Origin: Firmicutes bacterium UBA6113
Lineage (GTDB): Bacteria > Bacillota > Clostridia > Tissierellales > Sedimentibacteraceae
Assembly (NCBI GenBank): GCA_002422545.1
Contig: DIWF01000039.1
Coordinates: 1-64,000 of the forward strand
Direction of reading: 5' to 3'
Length of the DNA: 64,000 nt
Positions 1 through 8,446 of the stretch are shown here, piece by piece; the stretch's first letter is position 1, and every line of letters starts with the position of its first letter. The notes under the pieces are model-generated. The model saw only the letters and a list, made by a program, of their open reading frames with translations, searched no databases and was not told where the DNA came from. The position numbers and the translations under genes are program-made.

Positions 1-28
1 TTATGCTGTTTTATTGTCTAAGTTCGTC

Positions 29-370
29 GCTGTCAGTTGAGGCAGCTTTAATAGTTTATCACTTTTGCTTTAACTTGTCAAGAACTTTTTATTTCTTTTT
101 AATTTCTTTTTTCTTGACTCACCGCCTCTTGCAGAGACAGCTTTGATAGTTTACCACATCAGCTTTTCTTTGTCAAGAAATTTTTTCTTCTTTCCTAAAC
201 TATCTTTTTTATTTGTTTATTCTGTCAAGTTCGACAGCTTTGTTAGTTTACCACAACACAGTGATAAAGTCAACTGGTTTTTCATTTGTTTTTCAATTAA
301 TTTTTGCCTAAACAGCTTCGAAAGCTGAAGTGCTTTTATATTGTAGCTCACTTATTTATCTTTGTCAATC
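29..370. repeat. Tandem array of imperfect ~80-97 bp hairpin repeats
   Basis: Four diverged units follow one another. Each has a short hairpin (29-46 GCTGTC/GGCAGC; 126-136 CTCT/AGAG; 222-237 CTGTC/GACAG; 313-327 CAGCTT/AAGCTG). In the first three it is followed by a conserved block like CAGCTTTRATAGTTTAYCAC and an AT-rich tail containing TTTGTCAA or a variant. The blocks begin near 41, 136, 233 and 312. No supportable gene lies in the first 539 bases; the small plus-strand ORF here just reads through the repeats. Such arrays resemble degenerate spacers seen beside rRNA or tRNA loci in some Firmicutes; that link is inference. Confidence 0.6.
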
Positions 371-454
371 CCCTTTTCATTCTTTGCTTGAACTTTTTTA
401 TTTGAGTTTTTTTATTGGAGTTATATCCATTCAAATACAAACAAAAAGAACGAT

Positions 455-504
455 GATTATAAAATACCCCAAATGCTAGTTTATTATGCCTAGCATTTGG
501 GGTA
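455..504 (-). terminator. Rho-independent terminator of the TPR operon
   Basis: A perfect 15-bp stem (465-479 with 490-504, arms TACCCCAAATGCTAG and its complement) has a 10-base loop. On the minus strand it is followed by TTTTATAAT. It lies just downstream of the TPR gene stop. Confidence 0.85.
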
Positions 505-539
505 CACTTTAATTAACCTCTTTAGTCATATCTGTAATT

Positions 540-1682
540 CTATTGCTGTGATTTTTCAATTTCTGATTTGATGGCTAGGGCTACCTGGTCGTTTGGATTG
601 ATTTTAAGAGCAGTCTGAATGTCTTCTAATGCTCTGTCAATCTGGTTGTTGTAAAACAAAGCTACTGCACGGTTACAGAAAACTTCACAGTTGCCTGGAT
701 CAATGCTTAAAAGAGTAGAGAAAAGCTCTTCAGCTTCAACGTATTTTTTTCTGCATATTTTGCACAGACCAAGCTCATTCATGGCTTCTTTTTGGGAGCC
801 GTCGATTTTCAATACATTTTCAAAGTATGTTTCAGCTATTTCATAATCTCCTAATGATCTATATGCAAGCCCGATAAAGAAAAGCAGGTTCCACCATCCG
901 CTGAAGTCTTTAACCAGTGGAAGCAGAAACTCAAGTGCTTCTTCCTGTCTTTCTTTCAACACAAGATTGTAACCTCTTTCATAATCAACATATGGCTTTA
1001 GAGAAATAAGCTCATTTCTTATTTCATCTATTCTTAATGGATCATCATCAATTTCCTGATGTTTTTCCCATGTAAGGTCAGCCTTAATATATTGCTGCAT
1101 CCTTTTGTAGTAGTAGCCTAACTTGTAGTAGGCAAGAGCAAACTTGTCGTCATAATCCAGAGCTTTTTCAAAATACTTGTGGGCTTCTTCAAAAAAGTAC
1201 TGACTTATTGTGTCCTTGCCTTTTTCATTGAGTTGAACTCCCATTTTTTCAAGGGCAGAAGCATACACAAAGCAGCTTTTTTCATTTTCGTCAATGTTGA
1301 CCAAAGCCTTTCCATATATGACGCTGTCCTTAATTTCATTACCATCAAACTTGTTAATGCAGTATATTATGTATGGCTTGATGTCAAAGTTAAGCTCCTT
1401 GAGCATTTCATTGTAATCTTTCAAATATTCAAATGAAGGATCCGTCCCTTGAATGTATATTATGCCGTCTATTATGTTGTTAAGTGTAATGCCGTCTCTT
1501 TCATTTTGCTTCTTAATATCTTCCATGAGCTTTTCGACCCTTACAGGTACCGGCAGTTCCTTTTCTGTTTTGTATGTCTTGTCCTTGAAGCTTATGGAAG
1601 CTCCTTTACGCAAATCTATGAATGATATGTCGTTTCTTTTTTTATCAAAGTTTTCTTTAAAGTATTTATCTTTTTTGTTCAT
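540..1682 (-). CDS. Tetratricopeptide repeat protein
   Basis: A 380-residue cytoplasmic protein with no signal peptide or membrane segment. The C-terminal half (about residues 165-375) is built of TPR-type helical repeats, with recurring patterns such as AYYKLGYYYK, FFIGLAYRSLGDYEIAE and CNRAVALFYNNQIDRALEDI. TPRs usually mediate protein-protein contacts. The N-terminal 150 residues match nothing I recognise. The ATG has a good AAGGAG site and overlaps the end of the upstream radical SAM gene by 17 bases, so the two are translationally coupled. It is the last gene of the operon. A partner or scaffold role for the radical SAM enzyme is inference. Confidence 0.8.
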   Translation of the reverse strand: MNKKDKYFKENFDKKRNDISFIDLRKGASISFKDKTYKTEKELPVPVRVEKLMEDIKKQNERDGITLNNIIDGIIYIQGTDPSFEYLKDYNEMLKELNFDIKPYIIYCINKFDGNEIKDSVIYGKALVNIDENEKSCFVYASALEKMGVQLNEKGKDTISQYFFEEAHKYFEKALDYDDKFALAYYKLGYYYKRMQQYIKADLTWEKHQEIDDDPLRIDEIRNELISLKPYVDYERGYNLVLKERQEEALEFLLPLVKDFSGWWNLLFFIGLAYRSLGDYEIAETYFENVLKIDGSQKEAMNELGLCKICRKKYVEAEELFSTLLSIDPGNCEVFCNRAVALFYNNQIDRALEDIQTALKINPNDQVALAIKSEIEKSQQ

Positions 1683-3396
1683 AATCTATCTCCTTTATTG
1701 CATGGTTTATTACATGAGTTAAGCATCTGTTGAATATATTGTCCTTGTCATAGTAAATGAACAAGGTTGCATTTTTTCTTATTTCCACAATTCTGAAATC
1801 ATTGACTATTTTTTCTTCTTTTTTTGCATGAGCAAAGTACGTGTTTCTAAAATCCGTATCATTTGCAAGGTATCTTTTAATCAACCTGTATTTTTCCTCT
1901 GATTCTCTTTGCAGATAATCAGGAAGATCTTCATGCTGATTATTGAACACATAGTCATATTTCATGCAGTCAATAAATTCATCGCTAATCCCATCCAAGC
2001 ATTGTACATAATCATATAGTATTTTGTAAAGCTTTTTTCTGCTATGGGATACTTTATACAAATCATTCTTTTTCCAGAATGAGCTGAATGACTCATAAAA
2101 TTCAAAGGCTGATGAAGAAAAATAATGATTAAGTATGTACTCAAGGGTTTTTTCAAAGTACTTTTCATTGTAATATTTGTCAACCAGTTCTTCTATGTCT
2201 TTAAGTTTGAATATTTCTTCCGCTGATATATATTTTGTGCGGATGACTTCGTATGGAGCTGTTTTTCTGTATCTTATTTCATGCTTTTGTTTGTCAGCGT
2301 ATATTTTTGTTCCCTTAAGCACCTTCAGGAATCCAAGCTGTATTTTTTCGGAGTGAAGCTTATGAAGACCATCAAAAGACTTTTTGAACGTTTTGTAATC
2401 TTCATATGGAAGCCCTGCTATCAAGTCAAGGTGAAGGTGGACGTTATTTTTGTCTTCTATGAATCTTACAATATCAAAGAGTTTTTCAATGTCCATGCGT
2501 CTGTTGATTTCTTTCAATGTTTCATCATTCAATGACTGAACGCCTATTTCAAACTGAAACATGTTAACAGGAAGGGTTCCGACAAATTCAAGGAATTCAT
2601 TATTTATTATGTCTGCGGTTATCTCAAAGTGAATTGTCATGTTGTTCTGGTTGTTCGCTATTATGAAGCTCATTATTTCCATGGATCTTTTGTAGTCTGC
2701 ATTGAATGTTCTGTCCACAAACTTGATTTGTCTTGCATTTGTTTTTAAAAGCATGGACAAATCTCTTTTAACCCTTTCCATGGAAAATGTCCTCATTCTC
2801 TTATCAATAGAAGACATGCAGAAGCTGCAGCAAAAAGGACATCCCCTAGAAGATTCGTAATATATGATTTTGTCCTCAAAATTATCATCTTCCTCGTAAG
2901 GGTAGCTCAGTTCATCTAGATTTAAAATTAGATTTCTTTCTTCATTAATAGAAATGCTTTCTTCTTTTCTGCAGGCCATGCCATTTATAGATGAATAATC
3001 TGGATTTTCACTATGATATTGTTTAAGGAATTCCCTGAAGGTTATTTCTCCTTCTCCAAACACAACATAATCAACGTATGTTTCTTCTTCCATGAGCTTT
3101 TTAACTTCAAAGGACACTTCAGGTCCACCCCACAATATGTCCACGGAGTTTTTTGCTTCTTTGATTATATAGGAAATTTCCTTTATGTATTCAATGTTCC
3201 ATATGTAGCACGAAAAGCATATCAAATCCGCCTTGGCAGAAAGTATCTCACCAATTATGTATTCCTGCTTCTGGTTTATTGTAAATTCCTTTATTTCTAT
3301 GTTAAAATCATCATTCCTGCAGAATTTTATAAGATATCTTACAGCAAGATTTGCGTGGATAAATTTTGAATCCAGTGTTACAAGCAAAATTTTCAT
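1666..3396 (-). CDS. B12-binding domain radical SAM protein with DUF4080-like C-terminus
   Basis: A 576-residue enzyme. Residues 1-140 form a Rossmann-like cobalamin-binding-type domain (MKILLVTLDSKFIHANLAVR, then LWGGPEVS and GEGE). The radical SAM [4Fe-4S] motif is C186xxxC190xxC193, with the core to about residue 380. The C-terminal 190 residues fit the DUF4080 type. The family is common in Clostridia and, as far as I know, its substrate is not established. The start follows AGGTGAATAT. It overlaps the preceding gene by 4 bases and the following TPR gene by 17, giving a tight three-gene operon. Domain architecture is clear; the reaction is not. Confidence 0.85.
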   Translation of the reverse strand: MKILLVTLDSKFIHANLAVRYLIKFCRNDDFNIEIKEFTINQKQEYIIGEILSAKADLICFSCYIWNIEYIKEISYIIKEAKNSVDILWGGPEVSFEVKKLMEEETYVDYVVFGEGEITFREFLKQYHSENPDYSSINGMACRKEESISINEERNLILNLDELSYPYEEDDNFEDKIIYYESSRGCPFCCSFCMSSIDKRMRTFSMERVKRDLSMLLKTNARQIKFVDRTFNADYKRSMEIMSFIIANNQNNMTIHFEITADIINNEFLEFVGTLPVNMFQFEIGVQSLNDETLKEINRRMDIEKLFDIVRFIEDKNNVHLHLDLIAGLPYEDYKTFKKSFDGLHKLHSEKIQLGFLKVLKGTKIYADKQKHEIRYRKTAPYEVIRTKYISAEEIFKLKDIEELVDKYYNEKYFEKTLEYILNHYFSSSAFEFYESFSSFWKKNDLYKVSHSRKKLYKILYDYVQCLDGISDEFIDCMKYDYVFNNQHEDLPDYLQRESEEKYRLIKRYLANDTDFRNTYFAHAKKEEKIVNDFRIVEIRKNATLFIYYDKDNIFNRCLTHVINHAIKEIDYEQKR

Positions 3397-4271
3397 ATAT
3401 TCACCTTCATGAGTCCTGTCTTGTTTCTTAGTATTATTTCTTTTTCGGTCCTTCTAACTATTTTGCACTTTCCAAGAAGAGGGTGGCTGAATGAAGAATA
3501 TTTTAAAAATTCCTTCAGTTCAGGAATTTTTCCATCCACAATCTTAAGTTTTTCGGGATTTATGGTTCCTTTTCGAAGTTTCAGCAGGTATGCTGAATAG
3601 TTTGAAAGTATCTCATCATTATATTCCTTCTCTTCAGGGGATACATTGTTTATTATGTGCTGTAGGGTTTTTGATTTTAAAATGCATTCCTCTGAATAAG
3701 GCTGTGTTCTAGTTATAGTTTTAATTCTTTCTTTTTCAAAATCAATTATGTTCATTTTATCAAGATGGATATTGTGCTTTTCAGCAAACTCCTTTATTGA
3801 AAACTTAATGATCCTTTCTTTTGCATTTAGATTCATGTTTTCAACATCTATATTTTCATCGCTTAAATAATCATACACTGCAGATGATATAAGGATTGAA
3901 TCAATAATTGTGCTTTTGTTAAGAGAATAAAAAGAAGTCATCTTCATTACTTCTTCCATGAGGTTTTCCCATACAATGTTTGCAATTGCAATGGGCATGA
4001 TTTTATATTCAATCATTCTGTCCTCGCCATCATATAAACTAGTTTTATTAAAATAATTTTCAATGCAATCATCATGTCCATTTATATAAAGTTTGAAAAG
4101 ATCTATTTCCTTTAAGTATCTGTCCTCATCCAGAAAACATCCAATGTTGTCCTCGTAAGGCATAAGGGATTTAACTGAAATTAAAAACAGCTGAAATCTA
4201 ATGTCTGGTAATCTATCCCATGTATTTTCTTCATAGCAGCTGTAAAGTAGATTTTGTATTTTCGAAAGCAT
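3393..4271 (-). CDS. Conserved hypothetical protein, first gene of a radical SAM operon
   Basis: A 292-residue soluble, charged, mostly helical protein with no motif, signal peptide or membrane segment that I recognise. The ATG has a strong AAGGAG site (4275-4280 region). Its stop overlaps the start of the radical SAM gene by 4 bases, so it probably works with that enzyme. No promoter is obvious in the short gap that holds the upstream gene's terminator, so expression may depend on readthrough or a promoter inside the upstream gene. I do not assign a function. Confidence 0.75.
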   Translation of the reverse strand: MLSKIQNLLYSCYEENTWDRLPDIRFQLFLISVKSLMPYEDNIGCFLDEDRYLKEIDLFKLYINGHDDCIENYFNKTSLYDGEDRMIEYKIMPIAIANIVWENLMEEVMKMTSFYSLNKSTIIDSILISSAVYDYLSDENIDVENMNLNAKERIIKFSIKEFAEKHNIHLDKMNIIDFEKERIKTITRTQPYSEECILKSKTLQHIINNVSPEEKEYNDEILSNYSAYLLKLRKGTINPEKLKIVDGKIPELKEFLKYSSFSHPLLGKCKIVRRTEKEIILRNKTGLMKVNI

Positions 4272-4281
4272 ATGTGCTCCT

Positions 4282-4316
4282 TAAAAAATAGAATCGCGTA
4301 TTGACGCGACTCTATT
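4282..4316 (-). terminator. Terminator after the lytic transglycosylase gene
   Basis: A 12-base stem with one mismatch (4287-4298 and 4305-4316, arms AATAGAATCGCG and CGCGACTCTATT) is followed on the minus strand by TTTTTAAGG. It separates the transglycosylase from the three-gene radical SAM operon. Confidence 0.8.
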
Positions 4317-4322
4317 ATACAA

Positions 4323-4982
4323 TTAATTATTAAATTTATCAAACTCTTCTTTGTACTCTCCTGCAAATTGCAAAACTTTTAAGGAATATTCACTTTCACC
4401 TGGATTTTTAGTATGACTTCTTTTTTCTATGTAATCATCAAGACCCTGCTGTCCCCTGTTATATGCAGTGAGAGCCATGTCAAAATCACCGTCGTAAATG
4501 TTGTTTAAGTACACCAGCTGGGTTATTGTAAGCTTTAGATTGAATTTCGTATCAAAAAGCTTGTCAGAATGGTAGACGTACCCAAGATTTTCTGCAACCG
4601 GTTTTGCGGTGTTTTCCATGAGCTGTCCAAGCCCACGTTCTCCTGATGTTCCCAAGGCTGAAGGATTGAAATTGCTTTCTCTTCTCAGCACCCCAAGCAG
4701 CAAAAATACATCAAGCTTTTCATTTTTGCATTCTTTTACCATGTATTCACAGTCGCTAAGATCCAGTCCTGTCAATTCAGTAGTATATTGAATCAATTTT
4801 TTTTCATTAATGTAAGAATCCCTCAGATCAAATATAAAAGTTTCAAGTTTTTCTGGACTTGAGCTCTTGCCGTAATACTTGGACAAATCTTCAGCGCTTG
4901 CAGTCATGCTCATGTTAATCATCATAAAATAAGACAGAACACACGTTGCAAATAGTATTGTCATGTACTTTTCACGTTTCAT
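4323..4982 (-). CDS. Secreted lytic transglycosylase (SLT domain)
   Basis: A 219-residue exported peptidoglycan-cleaving enzyme. Residues 7-28 are hydrophobic and a signal peptidase I site (TASA-ED, after residue 30) is likely; retention as a membrane anchor is possible. The SLT fold shows catalytic Glu102 in RRESNFNP, the GERGLGQLM motif near residues 114-122, and ALTAYNRG later. These enzymes cut the MurNAc-GlcNAc bond to give 1,6-anhydro ends. The start follows GGGTGATGAA. It is a single gene with its own promoter and terminator. Confidence 0.88.
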   Translation of the reverse strand: MKREKYMTILFATCVLSYFMMINMSMTASAEDLSKYYGKSSSPEKLETFIFDLRDSYINEKKLIQYTTELTGLDLSDCEYMVKECKNEKLDVFLLLGVLRRESNFNPSALGTSGERGLGQLMENTAKPVAENLGYVYHSDKLFDTKFNLKLTITQLVYLNNIYDGDFDMALTAYNRGQQGLDDYIEKRSHTKNPGESEYSLKVLQFAGEYKEEFDKFNN

Positions 4983-5010
4983 TTCATCACCCTTTTATGT
5001 TTGTTGTCTA

Positions 5011-5040
5011 ATTATATTTTACAACTGATTTTGCAGTCAA
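5011..5040 (-). promoter_or_regulatory. Sigma-A-type promoter of the lytic transglycosylase gene
   Basis: On the minus strand, TTGACT (complement of 5035-5040), an 18-bp spacer and TATAAT (complement of 5011-5016) lie about 30 bases upstream of the start codon. Confidence 0.7.
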
Positions 5041-5126
5041 CGGTGAATAATGATATGTATTGTTGAAATTTGATTGTTTTTAGCATATATGCGCGACAAT
5101 GTACACATTTTAGAGATATGATGTCT

Positions 5127-5166
5127 ATAGTTTCAATAGAAAAGAGGACTCGAGCGAGCCCTCCTT
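5127..5166 (-). terminator. Terminator of argS
   Basis: An imperfect GC-rich stem (about 5144-5152 with 5155-5163, containing GGACTCG/CGAGCCC) is followed on the minus strand by TTTTCTATTG, shortly after the argS stop. Confidence 0.7.
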
Positions 5167-5184
5167 ACAAATTTAAAGCTATTG

Positions 5185-6891
5185 CTACATTTTTTCTGGT
5201 GTTTCCATTCCAAGCAGTTCCATTCCTTTTTTAAGAACTGTGTTAACTGTCTTTGTAAGAAGCAGTCTTGCTTTTTTAACTTCTTCATCTTCAACCAGTA
5301 TAGGGCACTCGTGATAGAATCGGTTAAATTCCTGAGCAAGGCTTACTATGTATCTTGTGATAAAGAAAGGTTCGTATTTGTCATGTGAACCAAGTACCGC
5401 CGCCTTAAATCCTTCAAGCTTTCTAATGACGTTGAATGATTCTTTGTCAGTAAGAACGGAATAATCAACATTGTCATCAATATCTGTACCTGCTTTTCTA
5501 AGCAAACTGCAAGTTCTTGCATATGTGTACTGAACATATGGTCCTGTCTCACCTTCAAAGCTTAAAGTCTTATCCCATGAGAACATGTAGTCCTTAATGC
5601 GGTTATTGAACAACTCCTGGAATATTACAGCACCTATTCCAACTTGCTTAGCAACTGTTTCCTTGTCTTCAAGGTTTGGATTTCTTTCGTTTATTATTTC
5701 AGTTGTTTTTTCGATTGCCTTTTTCAAAACATCTTCCAGGAACACAACTCTTCCCTTACGTGTTGCAAGTGCTCCGTCTTCAAGGCTCACAGTTCCGAAC
5801 ATTATGTGAACACAGTCGTAAGCCCAATCATATCCCATCAAATCTATGATTTTTCTCCACTGGTCAAAGTGAAGCTTTTGAGGTGCTCCAACAACATATA
5901 TATTTTTATAGAAATCGTAAGTTCTTTTTCTGTAAGTTGCAGCTGCAATGTCTCTTGTTACATAAAGAGTTGAACCGTCGCTTTTTTGAATTACGGCATC
6001 TGTCAGTCCATATTCAGAAAGCTCAACTATTTTTGCTCCTTCTGAATCTTTAAGGAGGCATTTGTCTTCAAGTTCATCTAAAATTGCAGGCATTTTGTCT
6101 GAATAAAAACTTTCTCCTGCATATGAATCAAATTTTATTCCGAACATGTCATATACTCGGTTGAATTCCTTTAAGCTCACTTCCCTGAACCATTCCCATA
6201 GTTTGTGAGCTTCCTGGTTGCCGTTTTCAAGTTCCTTGAACCAGTATCTTGCTTCATCCTTGTATCCCGGGTGAGTTTCTATTTCCTGGTTGTATCTTAC
6301 ATACAGCTTCAACAGCTCAGGAATTGGATCTTTTTCTATTGCTTCAACTATTTCAGGAGTTTCCCATTTCTTGTAAGCTGAAATCAGCATTCCAAACTGA
6401 GTGCCGTAATCTCCCAGGTGGTTGATTGCAACTGTGTTGTAGCCCATGTACTTGTATATTTTATTTATGGAGTTTCCTATGAGAGTAGAACGGATGTGTC
6501 CAATATGAAATGGCTTTGCAATGTTGGGAGATGAAAACTCAACAATGACTATCTTACCCTGTCCTACATCTGTGCTTCCGAAATTTTCTCTTTCTATGTA
6601 TGCTTGTTTTAATATTCTTTCTGCAAAATGTGTTTTGTCAACAAAAAAGTTTACATATGGACCGTTGCATTCGATTTTTTCAAATAAATCAACACTGCCA
6701 ATCTTTTCCGCAATTTCTGTTGCTACAACTGCAGGAGACTTTCTGTACTTCTTTGCAAATTTAAAGCATGGAACCGCATAATCTCCCATATCCTGGCTGG
6801 GTGGTATCTCTATCAACTGAAGAGCATCATCCATAGACAAATCTGATTCTACGGCAGTGAATATCTCTGCTACTTTTTCTTTAAAATCCAT
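5185..6891 (-). CDS. argS: Arginyl-tRNA synthetase
   Basis: A 568-residue class I aminoacyl-tRNA synthetase that charges tRNA-Arg. It shows the N-terminal Arg-S additional domain (1-110), the HIGH signature at residues 129-132 inside NIAKPFHIGHIRSTLIGN, and the helical anticodon-binding domain ending in GMELLGMETPEKM. As usual for ArgS there is no canonical KMSKS. I place the start at the ATG at 6891, preceded by GGAGGAAAGAG. The longer frame to 6960 runs through the promoter and lacks a ribosome binding site. Single-gene unit. Confidence 0.97.
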   Translation of the reverse strand: MDFKEKVAEIFTAVESDLSMDDALQLIEIPPSQDMGDYAVPCFKFAKKYRKSPAVVATEIAEKIGSVDLFEKIECNGPYVNFFVDKTHFAERILKQAYIERENFGSTDVGQGKIVIVEFSSPNIAKPFHIGHIRSTLIGNSINKIYKYMGYNTVAINHLGDYGTQFGMLISAYKKWETPEIVEAIEKDPIPELLKLYVRYNQEIETHPGYKDEARYWFKELENGNQEAHKLWEWFREVSLKEFNRVYDMFGIKFDSYAGESFYSDKMPAILDELEDKCLLKDSEGAKIVELSEYGLTDAVIQKSDGSTLYVTRDIAAATYRKRTYDFYKNIYVVGAPQKLHFDQWRKIIDLMGYDWAYDCVHIMFGTVSLEDGALATRKGRVVFLEDVLKKAIEKTTEIINERNPNLEDKETVAKQVGIGAVIFQELFNNRIKDYMFSWDKTLSFEGETGPYVQYTYARTCSLLRKAGTDIDDNVDYSVLTDKESFNVIRKLEGFKAAVLGSHDKYEPFFITRYIVSLAQEFNRFYHECPILVEDEEVKKARLLLTKTVNTVLKKGMELLGMETPEKM

Positions 6892-6931
6892 CTCTTTCCT
6901 CCGAGTATTCCCTTTTATTAGTTTGTTAGTA

Positions 6932-6960
6932 ATAATATCACAGCTGTTTTTCAATGTCAA
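6932..6960 (-). promoter_or_regulatory. Sigma-A-type promoter of argS
   Basis: On the minus strand, TTGACA (complement of 6955-6960), 17-bp spacer and TATTAT (complement of 6932-6937). It overlaps the longer argS frame, which supports the shorter start. No T-box-like leader is seen. Confidence 0.8.
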
Positions 6961-7035
6961 TGCAACAATTGATAAATCAACTGCTGCATCATATACAGGT
7001 TATTCATTTGATATTATTTGTTACTATTAATTGTC

Positions 7036-8115
7036 CTACAAATCCAGTTCTGTTTCTCCGTCTCCTTGTGTTATATGCCACTTTTCATGTCCCATGAGTT
7101 CCTCAAGAGTAACCTTATCAGACAGCACGTTGGCAATCATCATGTTGTTTTTTGGCGGCTTTCTGGTGATCATGAAACCGTTGTTTAAAAGCACTTCTTT
7201 GTACTTTCCGTAAAGTCCTGTTCCTATTACAGCATATTCAAGACCATTGTCGTAACAGTATTTTGCAACTCCGTTTGCCAGAGCCTTTATATATCTTTCA
7301 TTTGTAGGGTCTGTGAAAAACTCAACAGCAGAAGTCATTTTTGAGCCATTTGCAACAGAATTGTGGAGTATTGAAAACCCAATTATTTCATTGTTAAGCC
7401 TTGCAAGTATTGTAACGTAATTTACATCAGGTCTTATGTTGTACCTGTAGTTGCAGTATTTGAAGTCGCGCACCAGCATAACGCTGTACTTTCCCTTGTA
7501 TTTGTCCCAACATTTCTGAATTTCTTCAGGAACCCTGTCAAGAATTTCAAATTTGATTTCTTTGTCCATCTGCCCCTTGAGCTTGTTTTTCATGTATACT
7601 GAATAAACTGAATTTCCCAGTGACGCAAGAAAGTTTACCTTTATTCTTCTTTTAAGGATATTGTTTATGAGTATGGGTCTCACATATACTTCCTTTTCAA
7701 ACAATGTTGGCCAGCCGAACCTTTGATATGCAGGATATGACTGATCGTTGGCAAGTCCGATTACTACATCAACACCGTCCTGACGGCCTCTTTCACATGA
7801 ATTCTGAGTCATTGTCCTGAATATTCCCTGCTTCTTGTAATCAGGATGAGTCATGGACTTAACCGAATGAGCAGTCAGGAGTACCTTGCCGTTAACATAA
7901 AGCTCGTTAGGCAAAAGTCCGTCACAGCCAATTACCTTGTCACCTTCCTTAAGCAAGTACATCATGTTGCCTGATTTATTGTATGGGTTATTATCAAAAA
8001 GCCACTGATACATTTCTTTTTTGCTGTTTGTTCCTTCTCCGAAGGAAATCACCGAAAGTTCTTCAAAGGCTTCAAAATCTTTATTCATGTCCAATCTTAC
8101 TATTTCTCTTTCCAT
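7036..8115 (-). CDS. GNAT-family N-acetyltransferase, Eis-like arrangement
   Basis: A 359-residue cytoplasmic protein. The first 150 residues carry a GNAT acetyl-CoA core: beta-strand SVKSMTHPDYKKQGIFRTM, with the Q/R-x-x-G/A-type loop KKQGIF, then a helix and QRFGW, as in Eis-type enzymes. A second GNAT-like half (FSILHNSVANGSKMTSAVEFFT) follows. The acceptor substrate is unknown. The ATG at 8115 has TTGGAGGTCAT upstream; the longer frame to 8184 begins inside the promoter. Transcribed alone, divergently from the ABC-F gene. Confidence 0.82.
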   Translation of the reverse strand: MEREIVRLDMNKDFEAFEELSVISFGEGTNSKKEMYQWLFDNNPYNKSGNMMYLLKEGDKVIGCDGLLPNELYVNGKVLLTAHSVKSMTHPDYKKQGIFRTMTQNSCERGRQDGVDVVIGLANDQSYPAYQRFGWPTLFEKEVYVRPILINNILKRRIKVNFLASLGNSVYSVYMKNKLKGQMDKEIKFEILDRVPEEIQKCWDKYKGKYSVMLVRDFKYCNYRYNIRPDVNYVTILARLNNEIIGFSILHNSVANGSKMTSAVEFFTDPTNERYIKALANGVAKYCYDNGLEYAVIGTGLYGKYKEVLLNNGFMITRKPPKNNMMIANVLSDKVTLEELMGHEKWHITQGDGETELDL

Positions 8116-8155
8116 ATGACCTCCAAGTTTTATATTGTATGCTTTTTTGTATTTA

Positions 8156-8184
8156 ATTATAATGTTTTGAATATAAAAATGCAA
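8156..8184 (-). promoter_or_regulatory. Promoter of the GNAT gene
   Basis: On the minus strand, TTGCAT (complement of 8179-8184), 17-bp spacer and TATAAT (complement of 8156-8161), about 40 bases upstream of the ATG at 8115. Confidence 0.75.
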
Positions 8185-8222
8185 TTAATTTAATTTTTTA
8201 CATATATTACAGTGCTGCAACA

Positions 8223-8251
8223 TTGACATGAAGGATTATATTATATATAAT
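8223..8251 (+). promoter_or_regulatory. Strong promoter of the ABC-F gene
   Basis: Consensus TTGACA (8223-8228), 17-bp spacer and TATAAT (8246-8251). The start codon lies almost 200 bases downstream, so the transcript has a long leader. Confidence 0.85.
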
Positions 8252-8265
8252 TAAATAAACATTAA

Positions 8266-8346
8266 AGAAAGGTAACGATGAAATGATTAGATAATTTATT
8301 TATTCGATTTGTATGAAAGTTAAGCAGGCCATCTGGCTTTGTTTTA
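8266..8346 (+). promoter_or_regulatory. Probable ribosome-mediated attenuation leader with a minimal uORF
   Basis: Soon after the predicted transcription start comes a ribosome site AGAAAGG (8266-8272). It is followed by two overlapping tiny ORFs: ATG AAA TGA (8278-8286, Met-Lys) and ATG ATT AGA TAA (8283-8294, Met-Ile-Arg). Downstream, 8322-8339 folds as AAGCAG/CTG-G-CTT and runs into a U-rich tract (to 8346), like a weak intrinsic terminator. Several ABC-F resistance genes are known to be controlled by antibiotic-stalled ribosomes on very short leader ORFs; applying that here is inference. The remaining leader to the ABC-F ribosome site has no other clear feature. Confidence 0.55.
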
Positions 8347-8446
8347 ATGCAATACTTGAGAGTAAATTAATTTCTGATATTTCATGATTCTGTAATGTTT
8401 TTTTGTGTTTTATTTTAAATTAATTTTCTCTCGTACAGGAGGGATT

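Noticed and set aside
143..328. 61-residue plus-strand ORF
   Set aside because: It only reads through the hairpin repeats, has no ribosome site and is of low complexity.
29..370. CRISPR-like array
   Set aside because: Units are imperfect, the spacing changes, the spacers are low-complexity AT sequence, and no cas gene is near.
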